64,000 nt of DNA from Streptacidiphilus albus JL83 (GTDB taxonomy: Bacteria; Actinomycetota; Actinomycetes; Streptomycetales; Streptomycetaceae). Under the pieces are notes generated by a model. That model searched no databases. It saw nothing but the letters and a program-made list of their open reading frames with translations, and had not been told where the DNA came from. The stretch is taken from positions 9,806,017 to 9,870,016 of the forward strand of contig NZ_JQML01000001.1 in NCBI RefSeq assembly GCF_000744705.1. The letters are read 5' to 3'. Positions 25,832 to 34,667 of this stretch are shown here, one piece after another; the stretch's first letter is position 1, and each line of letters starts with the position of its first letter. Both the position numbers and the translations under genes were made by a program.

Positions 25832-26167
25832 GTCATCCTCCAGGAGAAAATATGTGGCGGCCCGGCGGAACAGTCCGTGATTTCCCGGCCGTCCGGAATG
25901 AATGCAACGCTACGGGCCCCGCCGGCCGCGGCCGAGGAAAATACCTCCCACGATCCTCCGGCTGCCACTGAAGAGACATCCGGCGCATGCCGGGAAACAG
26001 GCTCCGCGTACGACCTCCGCGATATCGGCGTGCCTTCTCGGGAGTACTTTCCGCCGCGAGCGGCCCGGCCCTGCGTAGAGTCCGGGCCACGCCCCGACCC
26101 GTACCCCGCCCCCAAAAAGGGGCGCAGGGGCGCATCCGCCCCACCCCCACCCACAGGAGGACAGCAG
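25832..26167. promoter_or_regulatory. Divergent promoter region tautomerase/fabG
   Basis: Two -10-like boxes face apart: TAGCGT on the minus strand (25912-25907) for the tautomerase operon and TAGAGT on the plus strand (26076-26081) for fabG. GGGAGTACTTTCC at about 26038-26051 resembles GGAGTACTTCC upstream of the carboxylase gene (30271), so one regulator may bind both. Confidence 0.5.
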
Positions 26168-26929
26168 ATGCCCGCCAGCGAGCAGCGAGTCGCCATCGTC
26201 ACCGGAGGAGCCCGCGGCATCGGCGCGGCCACCGCCCTGCGCCTGGCCGCCGACGGCCACGCCGTCGCGGTCGTCGACCTCGACCGGGGGGCCGCCGCCG
26301 CCACCGCGCGGCAGATCACCGCCGCCGGCGGCCGCGCCCTGGCCGTCGGCGCGGACGTCGCCGACGAAGCACAGGTCGCCGCAGCGGTCGCCCGGGTCGA
26401 GGAGGAGCTGGGCGCGCCCACGATCCTGGTCAACAACGCCGGCGTCCTGCGCGACAACCTGCTGTTCAAGATGAGCAGCCTCGACTGGGACACCGTCATG
26501 GGGGTGCACCTGCGCGGCGCGTTCCTGATGGCACGCGAAGTCCAGCGCCACATGGTGGCCGCCGGCTTCGGACGCATCGTCAACCTCTCCAGCTCCTCCG
26601 CGCTGGGCAACCGCGGCCAGGCCAACTACGCCGCCGCCAAGTCCGGGCTCCAGGGCTTCACCAAGACCCTCGCCCTGGAACTCGGCAAGTTCGGCGTGAC
26701 CGTGAACGCCGTCGCCCCCGGCTTCATCGCCACCGACATGACCGCCGCCACCGCGGCCCGCACGGGCGTCGCCTTCGAGGAGTTCAAGGCCCGCGCCGCC
26801 GCCTCCGTCCCGGTCCGGCGCGTCGGCGCCCCCGAGGACGTCGCCGACGCCATCGCCTACTTCACCGGCCCCCGCGCGGGATTCGTCTCCGGACAGGTCC
26901 TGTACGTGGCCGGCGGCCCGCTCGGCTGA
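26168..26929 (+). CDS. FabG-like 3-oxoacyl reductase (SDR)
   Basis: A 253-residue SDR from ATG 26168, after AGGAGG. TGGARGIG is at residues 12-19, NNAG at 89-92, catalytic Tyr154 and Lys158 lie in NYAAAKSGL, and a serine cluster is at 141-144. The proteobacterial/actinobacterial FabG pattern MAREVQRHM...GRIVNLSSSSALGN is clear. Known: NADPH-dependent reduction of a beta-keto acyl thioester. It is followed 40 bp later by a MaoC dehydratase, an order that forms the reductive half of a chain-elongation cycle. Inferred partner of the ketosynthases at 18-22 kb. Confidence 0.9.
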   Translation: MPASEQRVAIVTGGARGIGAATALRLAADGHAVAVVDLDRGAAAATARQITAAGGRALAVGADVADEAQVAAAVARVEEELGAPTILVNNAGVLRDNLLFKMSSLDWDTVMGVHLRGAFLMAREVQRHMVAAGFGRIVNLSSSSALGNRGQANYAAAKSGLQGFTKTLALELGKFGVTVNAVAPGFIATDMTAATAARTGVAFEEFKARAAASVPVRRVGAPEDVADAIAYFTGPRAGFVSGQVLYVAGGPLG

Positions 26930-26969
26930 CCCCCGCCCCGCAGACCCGCTGCCGCAGAAGGGCACACCC

Positions 26970-27437
26970 ATGGCACCGACCCGACGCTTCACCACCCCGC
27001 AGGACCTGCGCGCCGCCCTGGGCCAGACCCTCGGCCCCACCGACTGGACCGTGATCGACCAGGCCCGGATCGACCGGTTCGCCCGAGCCACCGGCGACCA
27101 CCAGTGGATCCACACCGACCCGCGGCGCGCGGCGGCCCGCCCGTTCGGCACCACCGTCGCCCACGGCTGGCTCACCCTGTCGCTGCTGCCCGCCTTCGAA
27201 GCCCAGCTCCTGGAGGTCGGCGGCGCCGTCATGGGCGTCAACTACGGCGCCGACCGGGTCCGCTTCCCCGCGCCCGTCCCCTGCGGGTCCAGACTGCGCG
27301 CCACGGCCGTCGTCGCCGAGGTGCGCGATGTCGCCGGCGGCGTCCAGGTCGTCCTCGCCGTCGAGATCGAGAGCGACGGCGGCGGCAAGCCCGTGTGCGT
27401 GGCCGAAGTGGTCAGCCGCTACTACACGGGCGACTGA
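26970..27437 (+). CDS. MaoC-type (R)-specific enoyl hydratase/dehydratase
   Basis: A 155-residue single-hotdog protein from ATG 26970. The hydratase-2 motif FARATGDHQWIHTD has the catalytic Asp43 and His48, and VMGVNYGADRVRFPAPVP is typical of NodN/Rv0130-type members. Known: interconversion of 3-hydroxyacyl and enoyl thioesters. Co-transcribed with fabG (40-bp gap). An alternative role, suggested by the paa genes further right, is hydrolysis of oxepin-CoA as done by the MaoC domain of PaaZ. Similarity to the Rv0130 group makes the dehydratase role more likely. Confidence 0.8.
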   Translation: MAPTRRFTTPQDLRAALGQTLGPTDWTVIDQARIDRFARATGDHQWIHTDPRRAAARPFGTTVAHGWLTLSLLPAFEAQLLEVGGAVMGVNYGADRVRFPAPVPCGSRLRATAVVAEVRDVAGGVQVVLAVEIESDGGGKPVCVAEVVSRYYTGD

Positions 27438-28312
27438 CCGCGCACACGGCACCCGCGGCCGCCGGGCGCCCCACCGGGCCGCAGAACAGGGCGCAGAGCC
27501 GCCCCACGCCCGGCCGGGGGGTGGCGGGAGAGGCTGGCCAGCGGCGCTCCGGCCCGCTGATGACCGCTTCCCGGACCCGGGGAGGCATCGTGAACAGTCG
27601 GGCGGGACCGGCCGAAACCGGCGCACGCAGCGTCAGCGGTATTCGGCGGCGGCCCGGTGAGGTGTTGAGGTCGCCGTGCCCGTTCTGCGGGGCCACGGTC
27701 GCGGCGGCCGCACAGTTCCACGTCCCCCTGCGCCGGCCGCGGAGGGCGCCCGGGCCCGCCTGCCAGGTGGTTGTCGACTCCCGGCACCCCGACCGGTCCC
27801 CGGGGGCGGCGCTCGGGGCTCGGGGGTTCCGGCGCCAGGACGCCGGGGGCCCCGACGCAGCGCGCTCCGCCTTCCCGGCGGCACTGGACTGCGGCCACGA
27901 CGTGCACGCCAGGCGCGCGGAGCAGTGTGATCAGCCGGGAGCAGCGGCCCGGAACGGGCGCGAGGACCGGCAGGAAGACAAGCGCCGCGAAGGCGCGGGA
28001 GCGCGACTCCGTGGCGAACTCCCGGCCCGCGGAGCCGAAGGGTCGTCAGGAGCCGTGCCCGCCCGCGCCTGTGGTCGACCGGCCGGGTCCGGGGCGCGGG
28101 TGCGCCGATCCGCGCCGGGAGGGCCCCCGGGGGCGCGGGTGCGCCGGCCCCGAGGCCCTCCCGGGGGGTCAGGCCCGTGCCGGCCCGGCCGCCGGCACGC
28201 GTTCCACGGACGGCACGGACGGCAGGGGGAGGAGGGAGGGGAGGGGGAGGGTCACCAGGCGCCAGCACAGCTTGCGCAGGCGCAGACCCGCCGGAGGCGC
28301 CTTCATCGCGGG
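27438..28312. other. 875-bp stretch without a supported gene
   Basis: Several frames are open on both strands because of GC content, but none shows a domain or ribosome site. The right end has a GGGGGAGGAGGGAGGGGAGG tract (about 28228-28256) like those in the KS operon spacers. No carrier-protein motif (DSL) was found, although one would be welcome here. Confidence 0.5.
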
Positions 28313-29080
28313 TCAGATCCCCCCGCCGGTGGCGATCAGGCCACCGTCGACGGTAATCGTCTGGCCGGTGATCCAGGAGGCGTCCTGGGAGGCCAGGAAG
28401 GCCGTGGCCGCGGCGATGTCCTCGGGCGTGCCCAGGCGCGCCATCGCGTAGCCGGCCGCGACCTCGTCCTCGCGGCCCTCGTACAGCTTGGCCGCGAACC
28501 GGGTCTGGACGACGGCCGGGGCCACGGCGTTGATGCGGATCTGCGGCCCGATCTCCTGGGCGAGCTGCCTGGTCAGGTGGATCACCGCCGCCTTGCTCGC
28601 GCCGTACACGCCGATGCCGGCGGCCGGGCGCTGGCCCGCCACGGCGGTGATGTTGACCACGGCGCCGCCGTTGGCGCCGAACCACGCGTCGCGGGCGTGC
28701 CGCAGCCAGCCCAGCGCCGCGAGGACGTTGACTTCGAAGACCTTGCGGACCGCGGACTCCTCGATGTCCAGGACCGGGCCGAAGGCGGGGTTGATGCCGG
28801 TGTTGTTGACCAGGACGTCCAGCTGCCCGAAGGCGTCGATGGCCCGGGCGACGGCGTCGGCCTGGTGGGCCGGGTCGTCCGCGCGGCCGGCCACGGCGAT
28901 GGCGTACTCGGGGCCGCCCAGCTCGGCCACGGCCGTCGCCAGCGGCCCGGGGGTGCGGGCGGTGAGGCACACGCGGGCGCCTTCGGCCACGAGCCGTTCC
29001 GCGACGGCCAGGCCGATGCCGCGGCTCGCGCCGGTGATCAGGGCCACCTTGCCGTGGAAACGACCGGGGTTGGTGAACAC
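28313..29080 (-). CDS. SDR-family protein lacking the usual catalytic serine
   Basis: A 255-residue SDR from GTG 29080, chosen because GGAGGA lies about 7 nt upstream. TGASRGIG (17-24), NNTG (92-95), Tyr159 and Lys163 are present. The segment VVNITAVAG has Ala146 where classical SDRs have the catalytic Ser, with Thr145 beside it. The C-terminus is normal (SWITGQTITVDGG). Known: some SDRs work with Thr, or use the fold without redox. It is preceded by its own promoter and a 14-bp hairpin. Substrate unknown; probably part of the acyl block. Confidence 0.8.
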   Translation of the reverse strand: MFTNPGRFHGKVALITGASRGIGLAVAERLVAEGARVCLTARTPGPLATAVAELGGPEYAIAVAGRADDPAHQADAVARAIDAFGQLDVLVNNTGINPAFGPVLDIEESAVRKVFEVNVLAALGWLRHARDAWFGANGGAVVNITAVAGQRPAAGIGVYGASKAAVIHLTRQLAQEIGPQIRINAVAPAVVQTRFAAKLYEGREDEVAAGYAMARLGTPEDIAAATAFLASQDASWITGQTITVDGGLIATGGGI

Positions 29081-29171
29081 GACGTTGTTCCTCCATGGGT
29101 GCGGGCCGGTGCCGGACGGCGCCGGTGCGCCGGTGCGCCCCGGGGTCGGGCGAACCGGAAGCGGGAGAACC

Positions 29172-29208
29172 GTCCGGCGGCGGCCCCAGGGGGAGGCCGC
29201 CGCCGGAC
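29172..29208 (-). terminator. 14-bp hairpin between the NarL-type regulator and SDR genes
   Basis: GTCCGGCGGCGGCC pairs perfectly with 29195-29208 around a 9-nt loop. It lies between the SDR promoter (29260-29288) and the SDR start, so it is in the SDR leader as well as downstream of the regulator gene. It may terminate or attenuate read-through. Confidence 0.5.
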
Positions 29209-29259
29209 AGGTGCCGGACGGATGTGTGGGGGGCCGCCCGGCCCTTTGTTCTGCTGTCG

Positions 29260-29288
29260 ATCCTAGGAATCGAGAACCCCCGTGTTAA
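29260..29288 (-). promoter_or_regulatory. Consensus promoter of the SDR gene
   Basis: Minus strand TTAACA-17-TAGGAT, very near the actinobacterial housekeeping consensus, about 170 bp upstream of the SDR start. The 13-mer AAGTAGCAGGCGG lies about 40 bp further upstream (29339-29327). Confidence 0.7.
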
Positions 29289-29337
29289 TTCCTCTTCGGA
29301 GGTGTCCTGCTGCCGCTTGCGGGGTGCCGCCTGCTAC

Positions 29338-30054
29338 TTAAGGAACACCGGCGCCGACGGGTGCGCGAAGCGTCCCGGCGGTGCCGAGGAGTTCCTTCCG
29401 ATTGGACATCCCGAGCTTGTGGAGAACGCTGCTCACGTGATTCTTCACGGTCTGCCTGGCCAGGTGGAGCTCCGCCGCTATCTCCTCGTTGGAGAAACGG
29501 CCCAGGAGAAGTCCCAGGATTTCCTGCTCGCGGGAGGTCATGCCCCGCAGGCGGTCGCGGTCCGCCGGCAGACCCGGGCCGCCCGGACCGCCCGGACCGC
29601 CCGGGCCGTCCGGGCCCTGCGGGCTGTGCTCGCGCAGGTACCACACCGGGCGGCCGACGGCGACGGTCTCCACCGCCCGCACCAGCCGCTCGGGCGATGC
29701 GGACCGGTGGACCAGGGCGTCGGCGCCGCCCGCCAGGCACGCGGCCACCACCGCCGGATCGTCCGCGCCGGTGAACACCAGCACGGACGGCGGTACGGCC
29801 AGGCGTTTGACCTGGCGGCACAGGCGCACGCCGTCGCCGCGGCCGACCAGGTCCACGTCCGTGATCAGCATGGACGCGTCCAGGCGGCGCACCTGGTCCA
29901 GGGCGGCCCGGGGCGAGGCCGCCTCGGCGGTCTCGTCCGCCGCCCCCGAGCGCCGCAGCAGGGCCGCGATCGCCGCCCGGGAGATCGGGAAGGGGTCGGC
30001 CACCACCACCGCACGGCGCCGAGAGAGCGAGGGGGCCGCCAGAAGATCAGCCAT
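29338..30054 (-). CDS. NarL/LuxR-type response regulator (orphan)
   Basis: A 238-residue protein from ATG 30054. The receiver has Asp66 (LITDVDL) as phosphoacceptor, then a collagen-like GPDGPGGPGGPGGPG linker and a LuxR helix-turn-helix (MTSREQEILGLLLGRFSNEE, TVKNHVSSVLHKLG). No kinase gene is adjacent, so it is an orphan or partners the kinase at 13355. It is divergent from the carboxylase operon. Inferred: activates neighbouring acyl genes through sites such as AAGTAGCAGGCGG and GGAGTACTTCC. Confidence 0.85.
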   Translation of the reverse strand: MADLLAAPSLSRRRAVVVADPFPISRAAIAALLRRSGAADETAEAASPRAALDQVRRLDASMLITDVDLVGRGDGVRLCRQVKRLAVPPSVLVFTGADDPAVVAACLAGGADALVHRSASPERLVRAVETVAVGRPVWYLREHSPQGPDGPGGPGGPGGPGLPADRDRLRGMTSREQEILGLLLGRFSNEEIAAELHLARQTVKNHVSSVLHKLGMSNRKELLGTAGTLRAPVGAGVP

Positions 30055-30257
30055 GTCCGCTTCCTTTCGCTGGTCCTCCGCGGGGATTCCCCGGGGAGGT
30101 GGAACGGATAGCAGCTCCTTCAGGAGATATCCGACCCGACGCTATCCCCCCGGATCCGCGCCGGAGCGCATTCTGCTCCCAGCGGGCCGGCGACCGCACC
30201 GGAAGAAGTCCGCGGAATGCCCCGCAAGTAATGCAGCGGCACTGCTCCCACGCCCCC

Positions 30258-30346
30258 GGAAGTAGCAGGCGGAGTACTTCCATGCACCCTTCCCCGGCTC
30301 CTTTCGGAAAGGTTCCGGGCGCAGCGGCGGGAAGTCGGCCTAGCGT
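30258..30346 (+). promoter_or_regulatory. Carboxylase operon promoter with an inverted repeat
   Basis: GGAAGTA-N10-TACTTCC (30258-30281) includes AAGTAGCAGGCGG, which is found exactly once more upstream of the SDR promoter. A TAGCGT -10 box is at 30341, about 33 bp before the start codon. The repeat is therefore about 80 bp upstream of transcription start, a position suiting an activator. Confidence 0.5.
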
Positions 30347-30378
30347 TGCCGCCTGACGGACGACCTTACGGAGCACCG

Positions 30379-32073
30379 ATGACGACCTCAGCCCAGCTCT
30401 CACCCCCGACGACCGACCGGCAGGACCCGCCTCCTGCCGCGCCGTCCCCGATCCCGGGCCCCGCCGGCGACCCGGCCCGCGAACTCGAACAGTCGATCCG
30501 GCGCACCGCCCCGTCCATGCACGAGCGCCTGGTCGAACTGGCCGACCTCCAGCAGGCCCTGCGCCGCGGCCCCGACCCGGCGGCCACCGAGCGCCAGCAC
30601 GCCCGCGGCAAGCGCACCGTGCGCGAGCGCATCGACCTGCTGCTGGACCAGGGCTCCTTCACCGAGGTGGAGGGACTGCGCCGGCACCGGGCCACCGGCT
30701 TCGGCCTGGAACGCAAAAGGCCCCACGGGGACGGCGTGGTCACCGGCTGGGGAACGGTCAACGGCCGCCAGGTCTTCGTCTACGGGCACGACTTCCGCAT
30801 CTTCGGCGGCGCCCTCGGCGAGGCCCACGCCCAGAAGATCCACAAGATCATGGACCTGGCCGAAGCGGCCGGAGCCCCCCTGGTCGCGCTGTGCGACGGC
30901 GCCGGCGCCCGCATCCAGGAAGGCGTCACCGCGCTGGCCGGCTACGGCGGCATCTTCACCCGCAACGTGCGGATGTCCGGAGTGGTCCCGCAGATCAGCG
31001 TGATCCTGGGACCGTGCGCCGGCGGCGCGGCCTACTCCCCGGCCCTGACCGACTTCGTCTTCATGGTGCGCGGCACCGCGCAGATGTACATCACCGGACC
31101 GGACGTGGTCCAGGCCGTCACCGGCGAACGCGTCACCCACGAGCAGCTGGGAGGGGCCGACGTGCACGCCTCGCTCTCCGGGGTCTGCACCTTCCTGCAC
31201 GACGACGAGCAGACGTGCCTGGAGGACGTCCGCTACCTGCTGGACCTGCTGCCCTCGAACAACCGCGAACTGCCCCCCGGCGGCGACGGGGCCCACGACA
31301 GCCGCAGCCAGGACGCCCCGCCCGCCGACGCGCTGGTCAACCTCGTGCCGGCCGACCCCCACCAGGCCTACGACATGCGGGCGGTCGTCAAGGAGATCGT
31401 CGACGACGCCGAGTACCTGGAACTGCACGAACGCTGGGCACCCAACATCGTCTGCGCCCTGGCCCGGCTCGGCGGCCAGGTCGTGGGCATCGTCGCCAAC
31501 CAGCCCATGGCGGGAGCCGGGGCGCTGGACATCGACGCCTCGGAGAAGGGGGCCCGCTTCGTGCAGATGTGCGACTCCTTCAACATCCCGCTGGTCACCC
31601 TGGTCGACGTCCCCGGCTTCCTGCCCGGCACCGACCAGGAACACGACGGCATCATCCGCCGCGGCGCCAAACTCCTCTACGCCTACTGCAACGCCACCGT
31701 GCCCCGCGTCCAGGTGATCCTGCGCAAGGCCTACGGCGGCGCCTACATCGTCATGGACTCCCGCTCCATCGGCTGCGACCTGTCCTTCGCCTGGCCCACC
31801 AACGAGATCGCCGTCATGGGCGCCGAAGCCGCCGCCAACGTCGTCTTCCGCCGCGAGATCGCCCGGTCGCCCGACCCGCGGCAGACCCGCGCCGAACGCG
31901 TGGCCGAATACCAGGACCAGCTGATGCACCCCTACTACGCGGCCGAACGCGGCCTGGTCGACGACGTCATCGACCCGCGCCGCACCCGGCAGGTCCTCAT
32001 CCGCTCGCTGCGGATGCTCCGCGCCAAGCACGCCCCCCTGCCCCAGCGCAAACACGGGAACCAGCCGGCATGA
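30379..32073 (+). CDS. Acyl-CoA carboxylase beta (carboxyltransferase) subunit
   Basis: A 564-residue carboxyltransferase from ATG 30379, slightly longer than usual because of a Pro-rich N-terminus. Both crotonase halves are present (ARIQEGVTALAGYGGIF, CAGGAAYSPALTD; VDVPGFLPGTDQE, RKAYGGAYIVM). Known: with a biotinylated alpha subunit it forms malonyl-CoA or methylmalonyl-CoA. In Streptomyces, the residue in the GGAYxVM segment influences substrate choice; Ile here resembles acetyl-CoA-accepting enzymes, whereas Asp marks propionyl-CoA preference. It overlaps the epsilon gene by ATGA. No biotin carboxylase gene is in the window. Inferred: raises extender supply for the cluster. Confidence 0.9.
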   Translation: MTTSAQLSPPTTDRQDPPPAAPSPIPGPAGDPARELEQSIRRTAPSMHERLVELADLQQALRRGPDPAATERQHARGKRTVRERIDLLLDQGSFTEVEGLRRHRATGFGLERKRPHGDGVVTGWGTVNGRQVFVYGHDFRIFGGALGEAHAQKIHKIMDLAEAAGAPLVALCDGAGARIQEGVTALAGYGGIFTRNVRMSGVVPQISVILGPCAGGAAYSPALTDFVFMVRGTAQMYITGPDVVQAVTGERVTHEQLGGADVHASLSGVCTFLHDDEQTCLEDVRYLLDLLPSNNRELPPGGDGAHDSRSQDAPPADALVNLVPADPHQAYDMRAVVKEIVDDAEYLELHERWAPNIVCALARLGGQVVGIVANQPMAGAGALDIDASEKGARFVQMCDSFNIPLVTLVDVPGFLPGTDQEHDGIIRRGAKLLYAYCNATVPRVQVILRKAYGGAYIVMDSRSIGCDLSFAWPTNEIAVMGAEAAANVVFRREIARSPDPRQTRAERVAEYQDQLMHPYYAAERGLVDDVIDPRRTRQVLIRSLRMLRAKHAPLPQRKHGNQPA

Positions 32074-32348
32074 CCACCGACCCCGACACCCACCCCACCA
32101 CCCCGCCGACCACCCCCGGGGCCGTCCGCGTGGTCCGCGGCAACCCCGCCCCCGACGAGTTGGCCGCCCTGCTGGCCGTCCTGCACGCCGTCACCGCCCG
32201 CAGCACCCCCGCCCCCTCCCGCGAGCAGCGCCGGCCCCGGGCGCCGTGGGCGCTGGGCGCGGCCCGCCCGGGCGCCGGCACCTGGCGCACCGAGCCGCCC
32301 GCCCCGGCCGCCGTCCGCCGCTCCACCGCCACCACGACGAGCCGGTAG
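32070..32348 (+). CDS. Acyl-CoA carboxylase epsilon subunit (AccE/PccE type)
   Basis: A 92-residue protein coupled to the beta subunit (ATGA overlap). The short motif VRVVRGNPAPDELAALLAVL is the signature of actinobacterial epsilon subunits; the rest is Pro/Arg-rich and disordered. Known: epsilon stabilises and stimulates the alpha-beta complex. Placement after the beta gene is the usual order. Confidence 0.85.
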   Translation: MTTDPDTHPTTPPTTPGAVRVVRGNPAPDELAALLAVLHAVTARSTPAPSREQRRPRAPWALGAARPGAGTWRTEPPAPAAVRRSTATTTSR

Positions 32349-32378
32349 GCGTACCGGCGCACGCGAAGGAGAGCCACC

Positions 32379-33143
32379 GTGAACACCTCCTATGCGAGAC
32401 CGGCCCCCGGACAGCGCCGGCACCGACTCGAAGCACTGCGCCAGCACGCGGACGACCTGGCCGACCTGGCCGCCAGGCTCCACGACCTGGTCCCCGCCGA
32501 CGAAGCCGCCGGGCCCGGCCCCGACCAGGCCCAGACCCTGGTCGCCCGGCTGCTGCACCGCGCGAACCACACCACCGTGACCGTACGGGCCTCGAACGCG
32601 GCCGCCGCCGGCGGCGCCGAGCCCGCCCTCCTCGCCGGGCTCCACACGCGCCTGCTGCTGCGGCACGCGGACGTGAGGCTGCTGTTCCCCTCGGGCCTGC
32701 TGGGCGACGAGGACGCCATGGCCCGTCTGCAGCAGCTCGCCGACCACGGCGCACAGGTCCGGCTGTCCCCCTGCGACCTGCCGACCATGGCCGTCTACGA
32801 CAACACCGCGGCCGTCCTCGCCGCCGGCGAGGACCTCACCATCGTCCTGGGCACCGGCCCGGTCCGCGCCCTGAAAATGCTCCACGCCGCGGTGTGGAAC
32901 CAGGCCGTGGACCTCACCGCCCTGGCCCAGGCCCGCATCGACTGGAGCGAGGAGGACAACATGGCCCGCACCCTGCGCACCCTGGGCCAGGGCTACACCG
33001 ACGCGAGGGCCTCGCGCGAGCTGGGCATGTCGGTGCGCACCTACCGCCGCTACGTCGCCGAACTGATGAACCGCCTGCAGGCCACCTCCCGCTTCCAGGC
33101 CGGGGTCCGCGCCTCGCGGTCCGGCCTGGCCGATCCGCCCTGA
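32379..33143 (+). CDS. LuxR-type transcriptional regulator with TrmB/PLD-like N-terminal domain
   Basis: A 254-residue protein from GTG 32379, with AAGGAG upstream and 30 bp after the epsilon gene. The C-terminus is a LuxR-like helix-turn-helix (ARTLRTLGQGYTDARASREL, VRTYRRYVAELMNRL) that lacks the canonical start LTxRE. The N-terminal two thirds resemble TrmB-like effector domains of Streptomyces pathway regulators. No receiver domain is present. Known: many clusters carry such activators. Inferred: pathway-specific activator; the palindromes at 41.3 and 50.8 kb are candidate targets. Confidence 0.75.
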   Translation: MNTSYARPAPGQRRHRLEALRQHADDLADLAARLHDLVPADEAAGPGPDQAQTLVARLLHRANHTTVTVRASNAAAAGGAEPALLAGLHTRLLLRHADVRLLFPSGLLGDEDAMARLQQLADHGAQVRLSPCDLPTMAVYDNTAAVLAAGEDLTIVLGTGPVRALKMLHAAVWNQAVDLTALAQARIDWSEEDNMARTLRTLGQGYTDARASRELGMSVRTYRRYVAELMNRLQATSRFQAGVRASRSGLADPP

Positions 33144-33264
33144 CCGCCCGCGGGGAACACCGCCCGGCCCCGGCCGGGGCCGGCCGCCGAGCAGCGCCCC
33201 ACGCCCCGGCCGGGGCACCCGCACCCGCACCCGCGACCGCGGCCGCGGCCGCGGCCGTGGCCGG

Positions 33265-34667
33265 TCAGCGGTCAGCGGCCCCGCGCAGCAGCGCCCGGTC
33301 GGTCAGCGGCCGGGCGGCGCCGGTGTAGGCCGTCGGGTCCAGCAACCCCTCCAACCGCCGCGCGTCCACAGCGCCGCCCGCCCCGGGGTCGCGGGCCAGC
33401 AGTTCGCCGACCGTGGCGCCCTGGCTGTGCGCTTCGAGCGACACCCGGGTGAGCAGGGCCCTGGCCGGACCGCGGCCCAGGTGCTGCGCCAGGTGCGCGG
33501 CCACCCGCTCGCTCGCCACCTGCCCCGCGGTCAGGTCCAGGTTGGCGCGCATCCTGCGCGGGTGCACGGCCAGACCCGCGGCCAGCTCGGCCGCGGCCCG
33601 GGCCGCGCCGCCGGTCAGCCGCAGCGCCTCGCGCAGCGGCTGCCACTCCGCGTGCCAGGCGCCGGCGGACCGCTCGTCCTCCGCGATCAGGCACTGCGTC
33701 AGACCGGCCGCCAGGTGCGGCACCTGCAGGGCCGCGGAGCGCATCAGCGTCGCCAGCACCGGGTTCTGCTTGTGCGGCATCGCCGAGGACACCCCGCGCC
33801 CCGCGGGAGCGGGTTCGGCCACCTCACCGGTCTCGGTCCGCGCCAGCAGCTGCACGTCCACGGCGACCTTGCCCAGCGCCGCCGCCGCGAACCCCAGCGC
33901 CTGCGCCAGGTCGGCGATCGGCGTGCGCAGCACGTGCCACGGCAGGAGCGGCACCGCGAGACCGGTCTCCTCGGCGAACACCTCGACCAGCCGCCGGGGG
34001 TAGTCCTCGTCGGCGTCCGCGTCCAGGCGGCCGTACTCCAGGTACCCGGCCAGGGTTCCGGCGGCGCCGCCGAGCGCGACCGGCAGGCCCGACCCCAGTA
34101 CCGCGGCCAGCCGGTCGCGTGCGTCCAGCACCAGGTGCCGCCAGCCGGCGGCCTTGAGCCCGAACGTGGTCGGCACGGCCTGCACCGCCACAGTCCGCCC
34201 CGCCATCGCGGTGTCGCGGTGCCGGCGCGCCAGCGCCCCCAGCGCGTCGGCGGCGCGGCCCAGGTCGGCCACGATCAGCGTCAGGGCCCGTCGAGCGACC
34301 AGCATGGCAGAATGTCCTGGCTGGTGGAGCCGCGGTGCACATAGGCGGCGGCGGCCGGGTCGACCGCCGCCACCACGGCCGTGAACGCCGCGACGAGCGC
34401 CACCACGGGATTGGCCGTCTCGCGTGCGGCCACGGCGACCGCCCGCACGTCCACGGCGCACGCACCCGCCAGACGCGTGATCAACTGCGCTGCCCCGGGC
34501 GGTACCGTGCCCAGCCTGGCCTGCGCCCGCACCAGTGCGGCCTCCGCCTCCAGCATCGCCCGCAGCCACGCGGCGTCGCCCACCGCGCGCTCCACCTCGG
34601 TGCCGGCCCGCACCGGGGACAGCAGGCCCACATCGGCCCCGGCCGCCGCGAACACCTCCCCGCTCAC
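33265..34667 (-). pseudogene. creD-like: CreD/FzmL-like nitrosuccinate lyase, frameshifted by a 7-base loss
   Basis: Known: CreD-type lyases of the fumarase/aspartase superfamily split nitrosuccinate into nitrite and fumarate. The start GTG 34667 overlaps the upstream monooxygenase stop (GTGA). The first part (GLLSPVRAGTEVERAVGDAAWL, HRGSTSQDIL) reads in one frame. The rest, from AMLVARRALTLIVADL through the loop SSAMPHKQNPV, is in another, ending at 33265. At 34306-34308 the sequence lacks exactly what would encode the conserved DTA of SQDILDTA; restoring seven bases (GACACCG) gives a 469-residue lyase. Not a homopolymer, so sequencing error is less easily invoked than for afsA or paaD. If real, nitrite release would be lost or would need another lyase. 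Confidence 0.85.

Noticed and set aside
27438-28312. Possible acyl carrier protein in the gap after MaoC
   Set aside because: No DSL-type phosphopantetheine motif in any frame I could read.
33265-34305. Two separate lyase genes instead of one broken gene
   Set aside because: The split falls inside the conserved SQDILDTA motif and neither half would fold as an active lyase.
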